From Polynucleobacter alcilacus (GTDB taxonomy: Bacteria > Pseudomonadota > Gammaproteobacteria > Burkholderiales > Burkholderiaceae): 64,000 nt of DNA. The notes under the pieces are model-generated. The model was not told the origin of the DNA, made no database searches, and saw nothing but the letters and a program-made list of their open reading frames with translations. A program made the translations under genes and the position numbers. The stretch lies in assembly GCF_018881545.1 (NCBI RefSeq), contig NZ_JACVQD010000001.1:1828776-1892775 (forward strand), written 5' to 3'. Of the stretch, positions 46,341 through 55,214 are shown piece after piece; positions within the stretch are counted from its first letter, which is position 1, and each line of letters opens with the position of its first letter.

Positions 46341-47730
46341 GACGCTTGATTAAGCGCTCTGCTGTTTTCCCATAGGGTGGGCGAGCTGGTTTAGTCCCCT
46401 TAAGAAAATTACTGCCTAAGAGACCGCGTACTTCTAGGATCGGTTTTTGGTGGCTAAAGGTATCAAAGCCCGCTTTGCCACGATAGCTACCCATACCGCT
46501 AGCGCCAACACCGCCAAATGGCAATGACTCAATTCCTGCATGCAATAAGGTGTCATTGATCGTGACGCCGCCAGAACGGGTTTCGGTTAAAACTTGCTGC
46601 ATCGCTTTTTTATCTTTACCAAACCAATACAGCGCGAGGGGATTGGGTTTGCTATTGATGTAATGAATTGCAGCAGCGGTATCCGCTATGGACAGAATCG
46701 GCAGAATGGGCCCAAAAATTTCTTCATGCATTACGCGAGCTTGAAGAGGAACATCTATTAGTAATACCGGGTCAAAGCTTCTCGTGCCATTTGAGGGCTT
46801 GTTTAACAAGGAAATTACTTTTGCGCCACGTTCAACCGCATCGCTGACTAAATGTTGCCAGTATTGCAGCTGCTGATCGTCAATTGGGCCAGTGAGCTCT
46901 TCAGGGTTGCTAAATTGAGCCTGAGCAGCGGCCTGTAGTTCGTGAATCAATTCAGCTTGATTCCTGGGTTCAACCAGGATGTAATCCGGTGCGATACAAG
47001 TTTGCCCACTATTGATTAATTTGCCGTAGATGATTGAAGCAGCAACATCTGAGAGTTTGGCTGAGCGGTCGATGATGGCTGGGGTTTTGCCACCAAGCTC
47101 TAAAGTAACTGGGGTCAGGTTCTCGGCAGCAGCGCGCATCACTTTTTTGCCAATCGCTTCTGATCCCGTAAAGAAGAGGTGATTAAATGCCAGGGCAGCA
47201 AACTGTTCCGCTACATCAGGACCACCGGTAGTGACACAAAATTCACTCGGATGGAAATACTCTTGAATTAGGCCGGCTAGAAACCCTGAAGTTCGCGAAC
47301 TGCGCTCAGAGGGTTTTAACCAAACGCGATTACCAGCAGCAAATGCACTAATTGCTGGAACAAGGGCTAATTGAATTGGATAATTCCACGGGCTCATGAT
47401 GCCGATCACGCCCAGGGATTGATTCTGCATCCAGGCTTCAGAGGATCCTAAGAAAAAAGGCGTTTCCATTTGTACAGGCTTCATCCACTCTTTCAGATGC
47501 TTGCGGGTATATTTGCAAGCCTGATAGACCAGTTGGAATTCGGCAAGACGGGTTTCAATAGGATGGCGAATACCAAAGTCAGCCATCAGAACCTTGCAGA
47601 GTTTATCTTCATTGGCCGCAATCATCTGTTCAATTCGACTGATACGCTCCAATCTCACTTCAAGAGTCGGACTGGGTTCGGCAGCGAAGGCGGCCTGGAT
47701 TTCATCAAGTTGGATAGTGAAGCGATTCAT
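46333..47730 (-). CDS. calB: Coniferyl aldehyde dehydrogenase-type enzyme
   Basis: NAD(P)-dependent aldehyde dehydrogenase of 465 residues. The catalytic cysteine is in INSGQTCIAPDYILVEP and the general-base glutamate in PVTLELGGKTPAIID. The nucleotide-binding stretch is HLFFTGSEAIGKKVM, and the C-terminal part has MHEEIFGPILPI and SLPFGGVGASGMGSYRGKAGFDTFSH. It resembles the class 3-like/coniferyl aldehyde dehydrogenases (CalB), which oxidise coniferyl or other aromatic or fatty aldehydes. The actual substrate here is not shown by neighbours, which are LysE and msrA genes. Confidence 0.86.
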   Translation of the reverse strand: MNRFTIQLDEIQAAFAAEPSPTLEVRLERISRIEQMIAANEDKLCKVLMADFGIRHPIETRLAEFQLVYQACKYTRKHLKEWMKPVQMETPFFLGSSEAWMQNQSLGVIGIMSPWNYPIQLALVPAISAFAAGNRVWLKPSERSSRTSGFLAGLIQEYFHPSEFCVTTGGPDVAEQFAALAFNHLFFTGSEAIGKKVMRAAAENLTPVTLELGGKTPAIIDRSAKLSDVAASIIYGKLINSGQTCIAPDYILVEPRNQAELIHELQAAAQAQFSNPEELTGPIDDQQLQYWQHLVSDAVERGAKVISLLNKPSNGTRSFDPVLLIDVPLQARVMHEEIFGPILPILSIADTAAAIHYINSKPNPLALYWFGKDKKAMQQVLTETRSGGVTINDTLLHAGIESLPFGGVGASGMGSYRGKAGFDTFSHQKPILEVRGLLGSNFLKGTKPARPPYGKTAERLIKRLR

Positions 47731-47779
47731 GGTGTTTTAATGGTGAGCAGACATTGGAATAAGGTATTAGGATAAAGCC

Positions 47780-48352
47780 ATGAATGAAAGTGATGATAAA
47801 AACCAGCCCCAGCTAGAGCGTGCCACCCTTGGCGGTGGTTGTTTTTGGTGTCTTGAGGCCGTTTATCAACAAATTAGTGGTGTGAAATCGGTCGTTTCTG
47901 GCTATGCTGGCGGTGCCCAACCTAAGCCCTCCTATGAGGCGGTTTGTACTGGGGCGACAGGGCATGCTGAAATAGTGGATGTGCTGTTCGATCCGCAAAT
48001 AGTCTCATTTAGAGATTTACTCGAGATCTTCTTTGTGATTCATGATCCAACCACACTGAACTATCAAGGTAACGATCACGGCACTCAATATCGCTCAGTA
48101 ATCTTTACACATAGTGAAGAGCAAGCCAATATTGCACATGAGGTAGTGGCGGAGCTTGAGCAATCTCAAATTTACTCTAGTCCCGTAGTGACGCAGATTG
48201 TTACTGCGCCAACTATTTTTCCGGCAGAAGACTATCACCAGAATTATTTTCAGCAACACCCAAATCAAGGTTATTGCATGGCAGTCGTTGCGCCTAAGCT
48301 CGCAAAATTCAGAGCGAAATTTAAAGCACTGATAGCGCCGCAGTACTCCTAA
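47780..48352 (+). CDS. msrA: Peptide-methionine (S)-S-oxide reductase MsrA
   Basis: Repairs the S-epimer of methionine sulfoxide in proteins. The catalytic motif [11 protein letters not shown] carries C21. YDPTTLN-like [19 protein letters not shown], and the C-terminal [18 protein letters not shown] with a probable resolving cysteine, complete the family pattern. The 190-residue length is normal and there is no signal peptide, so it acts in the cytoplasm. It is convergent with pdxH, overlapping by 4 nt. Confidence 0.96.
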   Translation: MNESDDKNQPQLERATLGGGCFWCLEAVYQQISGVKSVVSGYAGGAQPKPSYEAVCTGATGHAEIVDVLFDPQIVSFRDLLEIFFVIHDPTTLNYQGNDHGTQYRSVIFTHSEEQANIAHEVVAELEQSQIYSSPVVTQIVTAPTIFPAEDYHQNYFQQHPNQGYCMAVVAPKLAKFRAKFKALIAPQYS

Positions 48353-48984
48353 GGAGCAAGGCGATTTACTTGCCAATCAGTGCCATTTAGTTTGTAGTGA
48401 ATGCGATCATGCAATCTAGAGGGGCGACCTTGCCAGAACTCGATTTCAGTGGGGCGCAAGCGATATCCACCCCAATGTTCTGGACGTGGAGGTGCATCAC
48501 CAAATTCCGCCTTAAAGTGCTTTTCAGCTTCTTCAAGGAATTCGCGATTGGGGATGGCGCTACTTTGTGGGGAGGCCCATGCGCCAATGCGTGAAGCCGG
48601 AGGGCGAGAGTGGAAGTATTCATCGCTTTCGGTAGCGCTAACACGCTCGACAACACCCTGGATGCGCACTTGACGCTCTAGTTCATGCCAATGAAACAGG
48701 AGGGCAGCTTCGGGTCGAACTGCTAAGTCTCGACCTTTTTGACTTTCGTAGTTGGTAAAAAAGGTAAAACCGTTTTGATCAGCGCCTTTTAGTAAGACAA
48801 TACGAGCTGATGGATTACCGGCCTTATCGGCAGTAGCCAAAGTCATGGAATTGGGTTCAGGACACTCTGCTCTCACCGCTTGGTCAAACCAAAGCTGAAA
48901 GAGCGGGAGTGGGTTACCGGGAACGTCGGTTTCAGAAAGCTGGCCGAAGGTATAGTTTTTGCGAAGTTGAGCAATGGGATCCAT
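48349..48984 (-). CDS. pdxH: Pyridoxamine 5'-phosphate oxidase
   Basis: FMN enzyme oxidising pyridoxamine- or pyridoxine-5'-phosphate to pyridoxal phosphate. The 211-residue protein has [24 protein letters not shown]-type N-terminal FMN contacts, [35 protein letters not shown] and the C-terminal [27 protein letters not shown] block, which holds the substrate arginine and histidine. It is divergent from tcdA with only 22 bases between starts, so promoters must overlap coding sequence. Confidence 0.96.
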   Translation of the reverse strand: MDPIAQLRKNYTFGQLSETDVPGNPLPLFQLWFDQAVRAECPEPNSMTLATADKAGNPSARIVLLKGADQNGFTFFTNYESQKGRDLAVRPEAALLFHWHELERQVRIQGVVERVSATESDEYFHSRPPASRIGAWASPQSSAIPNREFLEEAEKHFKAEFGDAPPRPEHWGGYRLRPTEIEFWQGRPSRLHDRIHYKLNGTDWQVNRLAP

Positions 48985-49006
48985 TTATTCAGTATAAAGA
49001 GAAGCT

Positions 49007-49771
49007 ATGGCAGAAGACAAGGTAGAAGACAGCGCGGAAGACAGCACGGAAGACCGTCGGTTTGGTGGTGTGGCAAAGCTTTATGGCCCAGAGCTTCGTG
49101 AGCGCTTCCGCAATGCCACGGTGGTGGTAGCTGGACTAGGTGGTGTTGGATCTTGGGCTGCCGAGGCCTTAGCACGGACTGGTATCGGACATCTTGTCCT
49201 AGTAGATTTTGACCACATTGCCGAAAGCAATACCAATCGTCAGTTGCATGCTTTAGAGGGTCAATATGGCAAAGCCAAAGTGGATGCGATGACTCAGAGA
49301 GTTTTGCAAATTAATCCAGAGATTACGTTAACCCCCTATGATCAATTTTTGGAACCAGAGAATTTAGATAGGCTTATTCCAGAAAATGCATTGGTATTAG
49401 ACGCAACAGATTCTGTGCAAACCAAAATTGCATTATCGGTTTGGGCCATCAACAATAATCGTGCCTTAGTCATGTGTGGCGCTGCGGGCGGCAAGTCTGA
49501 TCCCACTTCGGTGCGCTGTGATGATCTGTCACGTACAGAGCAAGATGCCTTGCTTGCTAAGGTGCGACAAGGCTTGCGCCAAGATCATGGCTTCTCTAGA
49601 AACCTCAAGAAAAAAATTGGGATACGCGCCATCTACTCGCATGAGCCTCGAGCTGGCGCAGCAAGTGGGGGCCTCGCTTGTTCTGGTTACGGATCTACCG
49701 TAATGGTGACTGCGGCCTGTGGCCTTGCTGCGGCCGCAGAGATTTTGAATCTCATCGCCCTAAATCCTTAA
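49007..49771 (+). CDS. tcdA: tRNA threonylcarbamoyladenosine dehydratase
   Basis: E1-like ATP-dependent enzyme (also CsdL/YgdL) that cyclises t6A37 of tRNA to ct6A. The 254-residue protein has RFGGVAKLYG, the nucleotide loop VVAGLGGVGSWAAEALARTGIG, FDHIAESNTNRQLHA, VLDATDSVQTK and the C-terminal GSTVMVTAACGLAAAAEIL. The first 16 residues are an acidic extension encoded by four near-repeats of gaagac, so the true start could be slightly downstream. The gene stands alone before a 217-base gap. Confidence 0.93.
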   Translation: MAEDKVEDSAEDSTEDRRFGGVAKLYGPELRERFRNATVVVAGLGGVGSWAAEALARTGIGHLVLVDFDHIAESNTNRQLHALEGQYGKAKVDAMTQRVLQINPEITLTPYDQFLEPENLDRLIPENALVLDATDSVQTKIALSVWAINNNRALVMCGAAGGKSDPTSVRCDDLSRTEQDALLAKVRQGLRQDHGFSRNLKKKIGIRAIYSHEPRAGAASGGLACSGYGSTVMVTAACGLAAAAEILNLIALNP

Positions 49772-49988
49772 GGGCATTCCCTGTAGGAAATTACTGATTC
49801 TCATGCAGTCAGCAATATTTCTTCTGAGTCATTGACCTTGATTTTGAAGGTGTTTTATTCATTGCCCATTTACTTTTTAGTCATTTAGTTACTTTAGACA
49901 TTTTTTTGCTCTAGTGCATCTGCCACACACTCCCTAGACTTTGCTTCGTTGGTAAATCAGCCAATGACAAATCGAAAGGAGGTCTCTT
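49772..49988. other. Promoter region of the permease-ald pair
   Basis: About 217 bases with no gene. The sequence is T-rich in the middle. It ends with a strong aaaggagg ribosome-binding site just before the TTG start of the permease gene. No terminator or clear operator was seen. Confidence 0.5.
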
Positions 49989-51371
49989 TTGCAGACTGAA
50001 CAAACCGGCTTAAAGCGGCATCTCAAAGTAAGGCATATTCGTTTGATGGCCCTAGGTTCAACGATTGGTGTTGGATTATTTCTAGGTTCAGCAAGCGCAA
50101 TCAACATTGCGGGACCATCGATTCTCTTAGGTTACTTATTGGCAGGCATTGTGGCATTCATTGTGCTGCGAACTCTGGGAGAAATGGCAGTTCATGAGCC
50201 TGTGGCAGGATCGTTTGCCGCTTATGCCAATACCTATGTAGGTCCACTAGCAGGGTATATGGTGGGCTGGGGTTATTGGACCTACTGGATCGTTGTTGGA
50301 ATTGCGGAAGTGACGGCTGTCGGTATTTATATGGGAATTTGGTTCCCAGAAACCCCTCAGTGGATTTGGGCACTTTCTTCGATTGTGATGATGGGTCTTA
50401 TTAATCTCATCGCCGTCAAAGTCTTTGGCGAGTTTGAGTTCTGGTTTGCCTTGATTAAGGTGGTAGCGATTGTCGCTATGATCGCACTTGGTGGCGCGGT
50501 GATTTTGTTTGGCTTTACCAATGATTGGCAGCCTATTGGCTTAAGTAATCTATGGCAACACGGTGGCTTCTTTCCAAATGGCATCAGCGGCATGCTGCTC
50601 TCACTGCAAATGGTTTTATTTGCTTATGTGGGTATAGAGATGATTGGACTTTCTGCTGGAGAAGCTGAGAATCCACGCAAAACAATTCCGATGGCAATTG
50701 ATTCCTTAGCCTGGCGCATCTTGATTTTCTATATGGGCGCGATCTTGGTCATCCTGGCCATCTTCCCTTGGAATGAGGTTGGTCAGCAGGGTAGTCCCTT
50801 TGTGGTGATGTTTGAGCGTATTGGTTTACGTGAGGCAGCAGGTTTAATTAATTTCGTCGTGATTACTGCCGCACTTTCATCATGCAATGCGGGTATCTTC
50901 AGTGGCGGTCGGATTTTGTACTCACTATCCAACAATGGCTATGCACCGGCACCGTTTGCAAAACTATCAAAGTATGGAGTTCCCCATCGTGCTGTGATGA
51001 CAACGGTTGCAGTTTGTATGACGGGCGTGGTGTTGAACTACTTTGTTCCAGATAAAGCCTTTCAATACATTATGGCGGCAGTGACTTTTGTTGGTTTAAT
51101 AGTCTGGATTGCCATCTTGATTACCCAACTCAAATTCCGCAGTTCCTTAACAAAAGCCCAAGTAGCAGCCTTAGCTTATCGCACTCCTTGGTATCCGTAT
51201 TCCTCATGGTTTGCTTTGGCATTCATTTTCTTAGTTGTTGTGCTGATGGGCTTTCATGAGGATGCGCGGATGGCATTGATCTTAGGTCCGTGTTTATTAG
51301 GGGTGTATCTAGCGATGTTCTACCTCGTTGGCTTGCATCACAAGACTAAAACGAAGCGTGAATTTAAATAA
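49989..51371 (+). CDS. Amino acid permease (APC superfamily, CycA/AnsP-like)
   Basis: Twelve-helix proton-coupled amino-acid importer of 460 residues. The N-terminal consensus RHIRLMALGSTIGVGLFLGSA and the EMAVHEPVAGSFAAYA segment are typical of the AAT family (CycA, AnsP, GabP). The start is TTG, justified by a strong aaaggagg ribosome-binding site eight bases upstream and by the family-like N terminus; there is no nearer ATG. Only 12 nt separate it from alanine dehydrogenase, so alanine (L or D), glycine or serine is the likely substrate. Confidence 0.92.
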   Translation: MQTEQTGLKRHLKVRHIRLMALGSTIGVGLFLGSASAINIAGPSILLGYLLAGIVAFIVLRTLGEMAVHEPVAGSFAAYANTYVGPLAGYMVGWGYWTYWIVVGIAEVTAVGIYMGIWFPETPQWIWALSSIVMMGLINLIAVKVFGEFEFWFALIKVVAIVAMIALGGAVILFGFTNDWQPIGLSNLWQHGGFFPNGISGMLLSLQMVLFAYVGIEMIGLSAGEAENPRKTIPMAIDSLAWRILIFYMGAILVILAIFPWNEVGQQGSPFVVMFERIGLREAAGLINFVVITAALSSCNAGIFSGGRILYSLSNNGYAPAPFAKLSKYGVPHRAVMTTVAVCMTGVVLNYFVPDKAFQYIMAAVTFVGLIVWIAILITQLKFRSSLTKAQVAALAYRTPWYPYSSWFALAFIFLVVVLMGFHEDARMALILGPCLLGVYLAMFYLVGLHHKTKTKREFK

Positions 51372-51383
51372 CAGGAGATAGAA

Positions 51384-52502
51384 ATGATTATTGGCGTACC
51401 GCAAGAAATCAAAAATAATGAGTTTCGGGTTGGCTTAACCCCGGGTAATGTGAGTGGCCTTTGTAGACAAGGGCATTCCGTATTGGTTCAACGTGGAGCC
51501 GGTGAGCAGATTGGTTTAACGGATGAGTCCTATCGAATTGCTGGTGCTACCTTAATTAATAGCGCTGCAGAAGTATTTCAAAAGGCGGAGATGATTGTCA
51601 AAGTCAAAGAGCCTCAAGCGCAAGAATGTGCCATGTTGCGTGAAGATCAAATTCTATTTACTTATTTGCATCTCGCACCAGATCCAAAGCAAACTAAAGC
51701 CTTAATTGATTCTGGCGCAACTTGCATCGCTTATGAAACAGTGACTGCCATGAGTGGGGCATTACCTTTGCTGGCGCCGATGAGTGAAGTTGCTGGTCGC
51801 ATGTCGATTCAGGCGGCGGCCTCCCATTTAGAAAAAACCCATGGTGGCTTGGGCGTGTTAATGGCTGGTGTGCCTGGGGTATCACCCGCCAAGATTGTGA
51901 TTCTGGGTGGCGGAGTGGTAGGCCGTAACGCTTTACAAATCGCGGTTGGGATGGGGGCTGATGTTTGTATCTTTGATCGGGATATTGAGCGCTTACGACA
52001 GATTGATCTGTTTTACGGCAATCGGGTCCGCACTTTCTATTCCGATAATTTATTGATAGAGCAAGAAGTGTGTGAAGCGGATGTGGTGATAGGCGCAGTG
52101 CTTCTACCTGGGGGTGCGGCGCCGAAGTTAGTTACGCATGCCATGGTAAAGAAAATGAAGCAGGGCTCGGTGGTAGTAGACGTTGCGATTGATCAAGGAG
52201 GTTGCTTTGAAACCTCCAAACCCACCACCCATGCCGACCCGACGTTTTTTGTAGACGGAGTCTTACATTACTGCGTCGCCAATATGCCTGGAGCAGTGGC
52301 CAGAACTTCCACTTTTGCTCTCACGAATGCCACATACCCATTTGTGGAGGCTTTAGCAAATCGTGGTGTCATGCAGGCTTTATCCATAGACCATCACTTA
52401 CGCAATGGTCTAAGTGTTCATAAGGGAGTGTTGACTTCAAAGCCAGTAGCACAAGCTCAACGGCTGGATTTTGTTTCAGCCGAAGAGCTATTAGTAGCTT
52501 AG
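51384..52502 (+). CDS. ald: Alanine dehydrogenase
   Basis: NAD-dependent enzyme deaminating L-alanine to pyruvate and ammonia. The 372-residue protein begins MIIGVPQEIKNNEFRVGLTP, with MIVKVKEPQ, ILFTYLHLAPD (substrate lysine and histidine region), MSEVAGRMSIQAAA and the Rossmann loop VILGGGVVGRNALQIAVGMGA. The C-terminal VANMPGAVARTSTFALTNAT is also typical. Directly after the permease gene, it forms an uptake-and-catabolism pair. No Lrp/AldR-type regulator gene is adjacent. Confidence 0.96.
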   Translation: MIIGVPQEIKNNEFRVGLTPGNVSGLCRQGHSVLVQRGAGEQIGLTDESYRIAGATLINSAAEVFQKAEMIVKVKEPQAQECAMLREDQILFTYLHLAPDPKQTKALIDSGATCIAYETVTAMSGALPLLAPMSEVAGRMSIQAAASHLEKTHGGLGVLMAGVPGVSPAKIVILGGGVVGRNALQIAVGMGADVCIFDRDIERLRQIDLFYGNRVRTFYSDNLLIEQEVCEADVVIGAVLLPGGAAPKLVTHAMVKKMKQGSVVVDVAIDQGGCFETSKPTTHADPTFFVDGVLHYCVANMPGAVARTSTFALTNATYPFVEALANRGVMQALSIDHHLRNGLSVHKGVLTSKPVAQAQRLDFVSAEELLVA

Positions 52503-52506
52503 GTAT

Positions 52507-53091
52507 TTAACTTAAGTCAGAGACCAATGAGGCAAGCGTTTCAGGTGCAAGGGTTTGGACATGCATGGGGTATCCCTTGTGATCACAACCCACCATCATC
52601 TGGGCGCCTGCCTTTAAAGCCCTTTTCATATCCTCAGTGAGATCGAAGCGCATAAAATGCACTGCAGAAGTCTTTTCAGCAGTCGAGCGCTCTAAGTCTT
52701 CGTCAGCGACGGCATACACTCTGGCTTGACCTTCCACTTCAATGAAAATCTGGTGTTCGACGCCAACCAATTTAGCGAGCGCTACTTTGCGATCGGCTTC
52801 ATTGGGGTACTCCAACATCATCGTAGCTTTGAAATTGGAGCCATCTGGTACTAAGGGGTTGTAGGCATTCAATTCATCCTGAATACCTTCTTCTTCATAC
52901 GTCTTCTCTACCCGTAACATTTCTTGTATTTGATAGCGCATCAAAAATTCATTCTCAAAAATCATCGTGAGATGATCGCCAAGATGAACCGTGCGTAAAC
53001 GACGCTCCTGAATTGCTTTTTCCCGAAAAGCAGGACGCTCTTTGTGATATGCCTCAAGGCTTAAAAGGCTATCGCGTGTAATTGTTCCCAT
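52507..53091 (-). CDS. DUF3501 family protein
   Basis: A 194-residue soluble protein of the DUF3501 family (MGTITRDSLLSLEAYHKERPAFR), commonly found next to a heterodisulfide-reductase-like Fe-S protein and rubrerythrin in beta- and alpha-proteobacteria. No cofactor motif is visible; there is one cysteine, late in the chain. The gene follows the Fe-S protein gene by about 40 nt on the same strand, so the two are likely to work together, perhaps in an oxidative or iron-stress response. The biochemical role is unknown. Confidence 0.87.
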   Translation of the reverse strand: MGTITRDSLLSLEAYHKERPAFREKAIQERRLRTVHLGDHLTMIFENEFLMRYQIQEMLRVEKTYEEEGIQDELNAYNPLVPDGSNFKATMMLEYPNEADRKVALAKLVGVEHQIFIEVEGQARVYAVADEDLERSTAEKTSAVHFMRFDLTEDMKRALKAGAQMMVGCDHKGYPMHVQTLAPETLASLVSDLS

Positions 53092-53132
53092 GCTTCAATA
53101 ATTCCTTAATGTTTTTCTACTGATTGAGTTAA

Positions 53133-54470
53133 TTAGAGGCCGTATGCTTTGGCAAGCAGAGTCAGTGGGTGAGCTAATTCGGATTTAGGTAAACCCAACT
53201 CCTCCATGCCTTGCTCAATATGGTGACCTGCTAGCTGACAATCCGAGCTAATGTAGTTAGGCTCTTCTTCTGCCATGCGCTTAAATACTGGCTTACCAAT
53301 CTTCATTGCCATGTCATGGAATTCTTTCTTGACACCCCAAGTGCCGGAGTGACCAGAGCAACGCTCCACTACATTCACTTCAGTGCCGGGTACGAGGCGA
53401 AGGGTTTCTGCAGTTTTTTGCCCCACGTTTTGTACGCGTGAATGACAAGCCATGTGATAACTTACGTGCCCCAATTCATTGGCAAATTCTTTTTTGAGTA
53501 AGCCATCGGAATTTCTGGCAACAAAATATTCAAACGGGTCCCACATAGCCTCTTTTACTAATTGGGTATCAGCACAATCTGGGAACATCAAAGGCAGTTC
53601 TTGCTTAAACATCAAAGTGCAAGAGGGGATGGGAGTCAAAATGGCATAACCTTCACGGGCTAGCTTTGCTAGCTTAGGAATATTCTTATCTTTATTCTCG
53701 GCCACAGACTCTAAATCCCCTAGTTCCAGCTTAGGCATGCCGCAACAGGCTTCCTTATCTACTAGTTCATAAGGAATCTGATTGTGTTTCAGAATCTTTA
53801 TGAGGTCTTGACCAATACCGGGTTCGTTGTAATTAATATAACAAGTGGCATAGATGGCTACTTTGCCTGGAGTCTTCTTGCCATCCACTACTGGCCACGC
53901 ATCGGATTTTTTCGCAAGCTGTGGAAATGTCTTTGGGGCGTATTCTGGAATCCAAGCATCTTTATCCACACCAAGCGCACCCTCCATCATGAGGCGCACT
54001 AAACCCGTTTTGTTAACCGCATTCACGGCTTGAGTCACGATGGGAATACCAGCAAAAGAACCTAATTTATCCGTAGAAGAAAGTAACTTGTCACGGAAAG
54101 TGGTTTTGTCATCTTTAAAGTTGACTGCTTTGGCACGCAACATTAAATGGGGGAAGTCAATATTCCAAGGGTGTGGTGGAACATAAGGACATTTAGTCAT
54201 GTAGCAAACATCACAGAGATAGCACTGATCCACCACTTGCTGATAATCCGCCTTATCAACTTGCTCCATTTCTAAATCTGGAGTGGCATCGACTAAATCA
54301 AATAGGGCTGGAAATGAACCGCAAAGACTGACGCACCTACGACAGCCGTGGCAAAGATCAAATACACGCTCCATTTCAGCTTCAAGATTAGCCTTGTCAT
54401 AGAACTGAGGATTCTTCCAATCCAGGGGGTGTCTGGTTGGAGCCTCTAAACTACCTTCATTCATTGTCAT
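53133..54470 (-). CDS. GlpC/HdrB-like (Fe-S) oxidoreductase
   Basis: A 445-residue cytoplasmic Fe-S protein. The N-terminal ferredoxin part has two classical clusters: C40-x2-C43-x2-C46-x3-C50 and C83-x2-C86-x2-C89-x4-C94-P. The C-terminal half carries two cysteine-rich CCG-type regions (EACCGMPKLELGD, CHSRVQNVGQKTAETL, ERCSGHSGTWG), as in GlpC and heterodisulfide reductase HdrB. It probably passes electrons to a quinone or thiol partner. Paired with DUF3501; the rubrerythrin that often completes this set is not in the window. Confidence 0.88.
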   Translation of the reverse strand: MTMNEGSLEAPTRHPLDWKNPQFYDKANLEAEMERVFDLCHGCRRCVSLCGSFPALFDLVDATPDLEMEQVDKADYQQVVDQCYLCDVCYMTKCPYVPPHPWNIDFPHLMLRAKAVNFKDDKTTFRDKLLSSTDKLGSFAGIPIVTQAVNAVNKTGLVRLMMEGALGVDKDAWIPEYAPKTFPQLAKKSDAWPVVDGKKTPGKVAIYATCYINYNEPGIGQDLIKILKHNQIPYELVDKEACCGMPKLELGDLESVAENKDKNIPKLAKLAREGYAILTPIPSCTLMFKQELPLMFPDCADTQLVKEAMWDPFEYFVARNSDGLLKKEFANELGHVSYHMACHSRVQNVGQKTAETLRLVPGTEVNVVERCSGHSGTWGVKKEFHDMAMKIGKPVFKRMAEEEPNYISSDCQLAGHHIEQGMEELGLPKSELAHPLTLLAKAYGL

Positions 54471-54596
54471 TTCTGTCCTCTATAGCCTTGATAAAGCATC
54501 GCTGCTGATATGGATGCTAGTGTAGGTCTCTGGGGCTTAATAGCCAAATTGTATTAATTAACAATCTTGATAGAAAATACCTAACTTACTGAATTT

Positions 54597-55172
54597 ATGG
54601 ACTTTTCAGCACTCCTTCTTTCCACTGGCGTCGTCGCTTTAGCTGAAATGGGCGACAAAACCCAATTACTTTCCATGATGTTGGCTGCGCGTTACCCAAA
54701 ACAGGCTGTGGCCATCATTACGGGCATCTTGATAGCGACCATTGCAAATCATGCCTGTGCTGCCCTAGTGGGGCATTGGTTGACCACCTTAGTCTCTCCC
54801 GATGTGATGCGCTGGATTTTAGGCCTGAGTTTTTTAGGGATCGGTCTATGGCTTTTAGTGCCTGATCATATTGATGATGCCGCTGGCTCAAAAGTAGCGG
54901 ATCGTGCCTTGCAAGTCTTTCTCCTGACCGTGGGTCTGTTTTTCTTAGCTGAGATGGGTGATAAGACCCAAATCGCCACGATAGCCTTAGGTGCTCGCTA
55001 CGAAGATGTCTTTTCCGTCACAGTAGGCACCACATTGGGGATGATGTTGGCTAATGCACCCGCAGTTTGGATTGGCCAGAAATTTACTAAGCGCATGCCG
55101 ATTAAGTGGGTACACGCAGTTGCTGCAGTGACGTTTATCGCCATCGGTATCGCTACGCTGCTTTGGGCTTAA
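54597..55172 (+). CDS. TMEM165/GDT1 family (UPF0016) cation exporter
   Basis: Small membrane protein of 191 residues with about six helices in two inverted repeats. Each repeat has the ion-binding signature: E17-M-G-D-K-T22 and E119-M-G-D-K-T124. Bacterial homologues (MneA) export manganese, and yeast and human relatives handle Mn, Ca and protons in the Golgi. It has its own promoter region and is followed by pepN after 42 nt. No Mn riboswitch of the yybP-ykoY type could be recognised upstream. Confidence 0.92.
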   Translation: MDFSALLLSTGVVALAEMGDKTQLLSMMLAARYPKQAVAIITGILIATIANHACAALVGHWLTTLVSPDVMRWILGLSFLGIGLWLLVPDHIDDAAGSKVADRALQVFLLTVGLFFLAEMGDKTQIATIALGARYEDVFSVTVGTTLGMMLANAPAVWIGQKFTKRMPIKWVHAVAAVTFIAIGIATLLWA

Positions 55173-55214
55173 GTTGTTTTGGCAATAGTGCACACCACGA
55201 CTTAAACTATCCAG

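Noticed and set aside
54471-54596. Manganese riboswitch ahead of the GDT1-type exporter
   Set aside because: The region is short and lacks the yybP-ykoY conserved loops.
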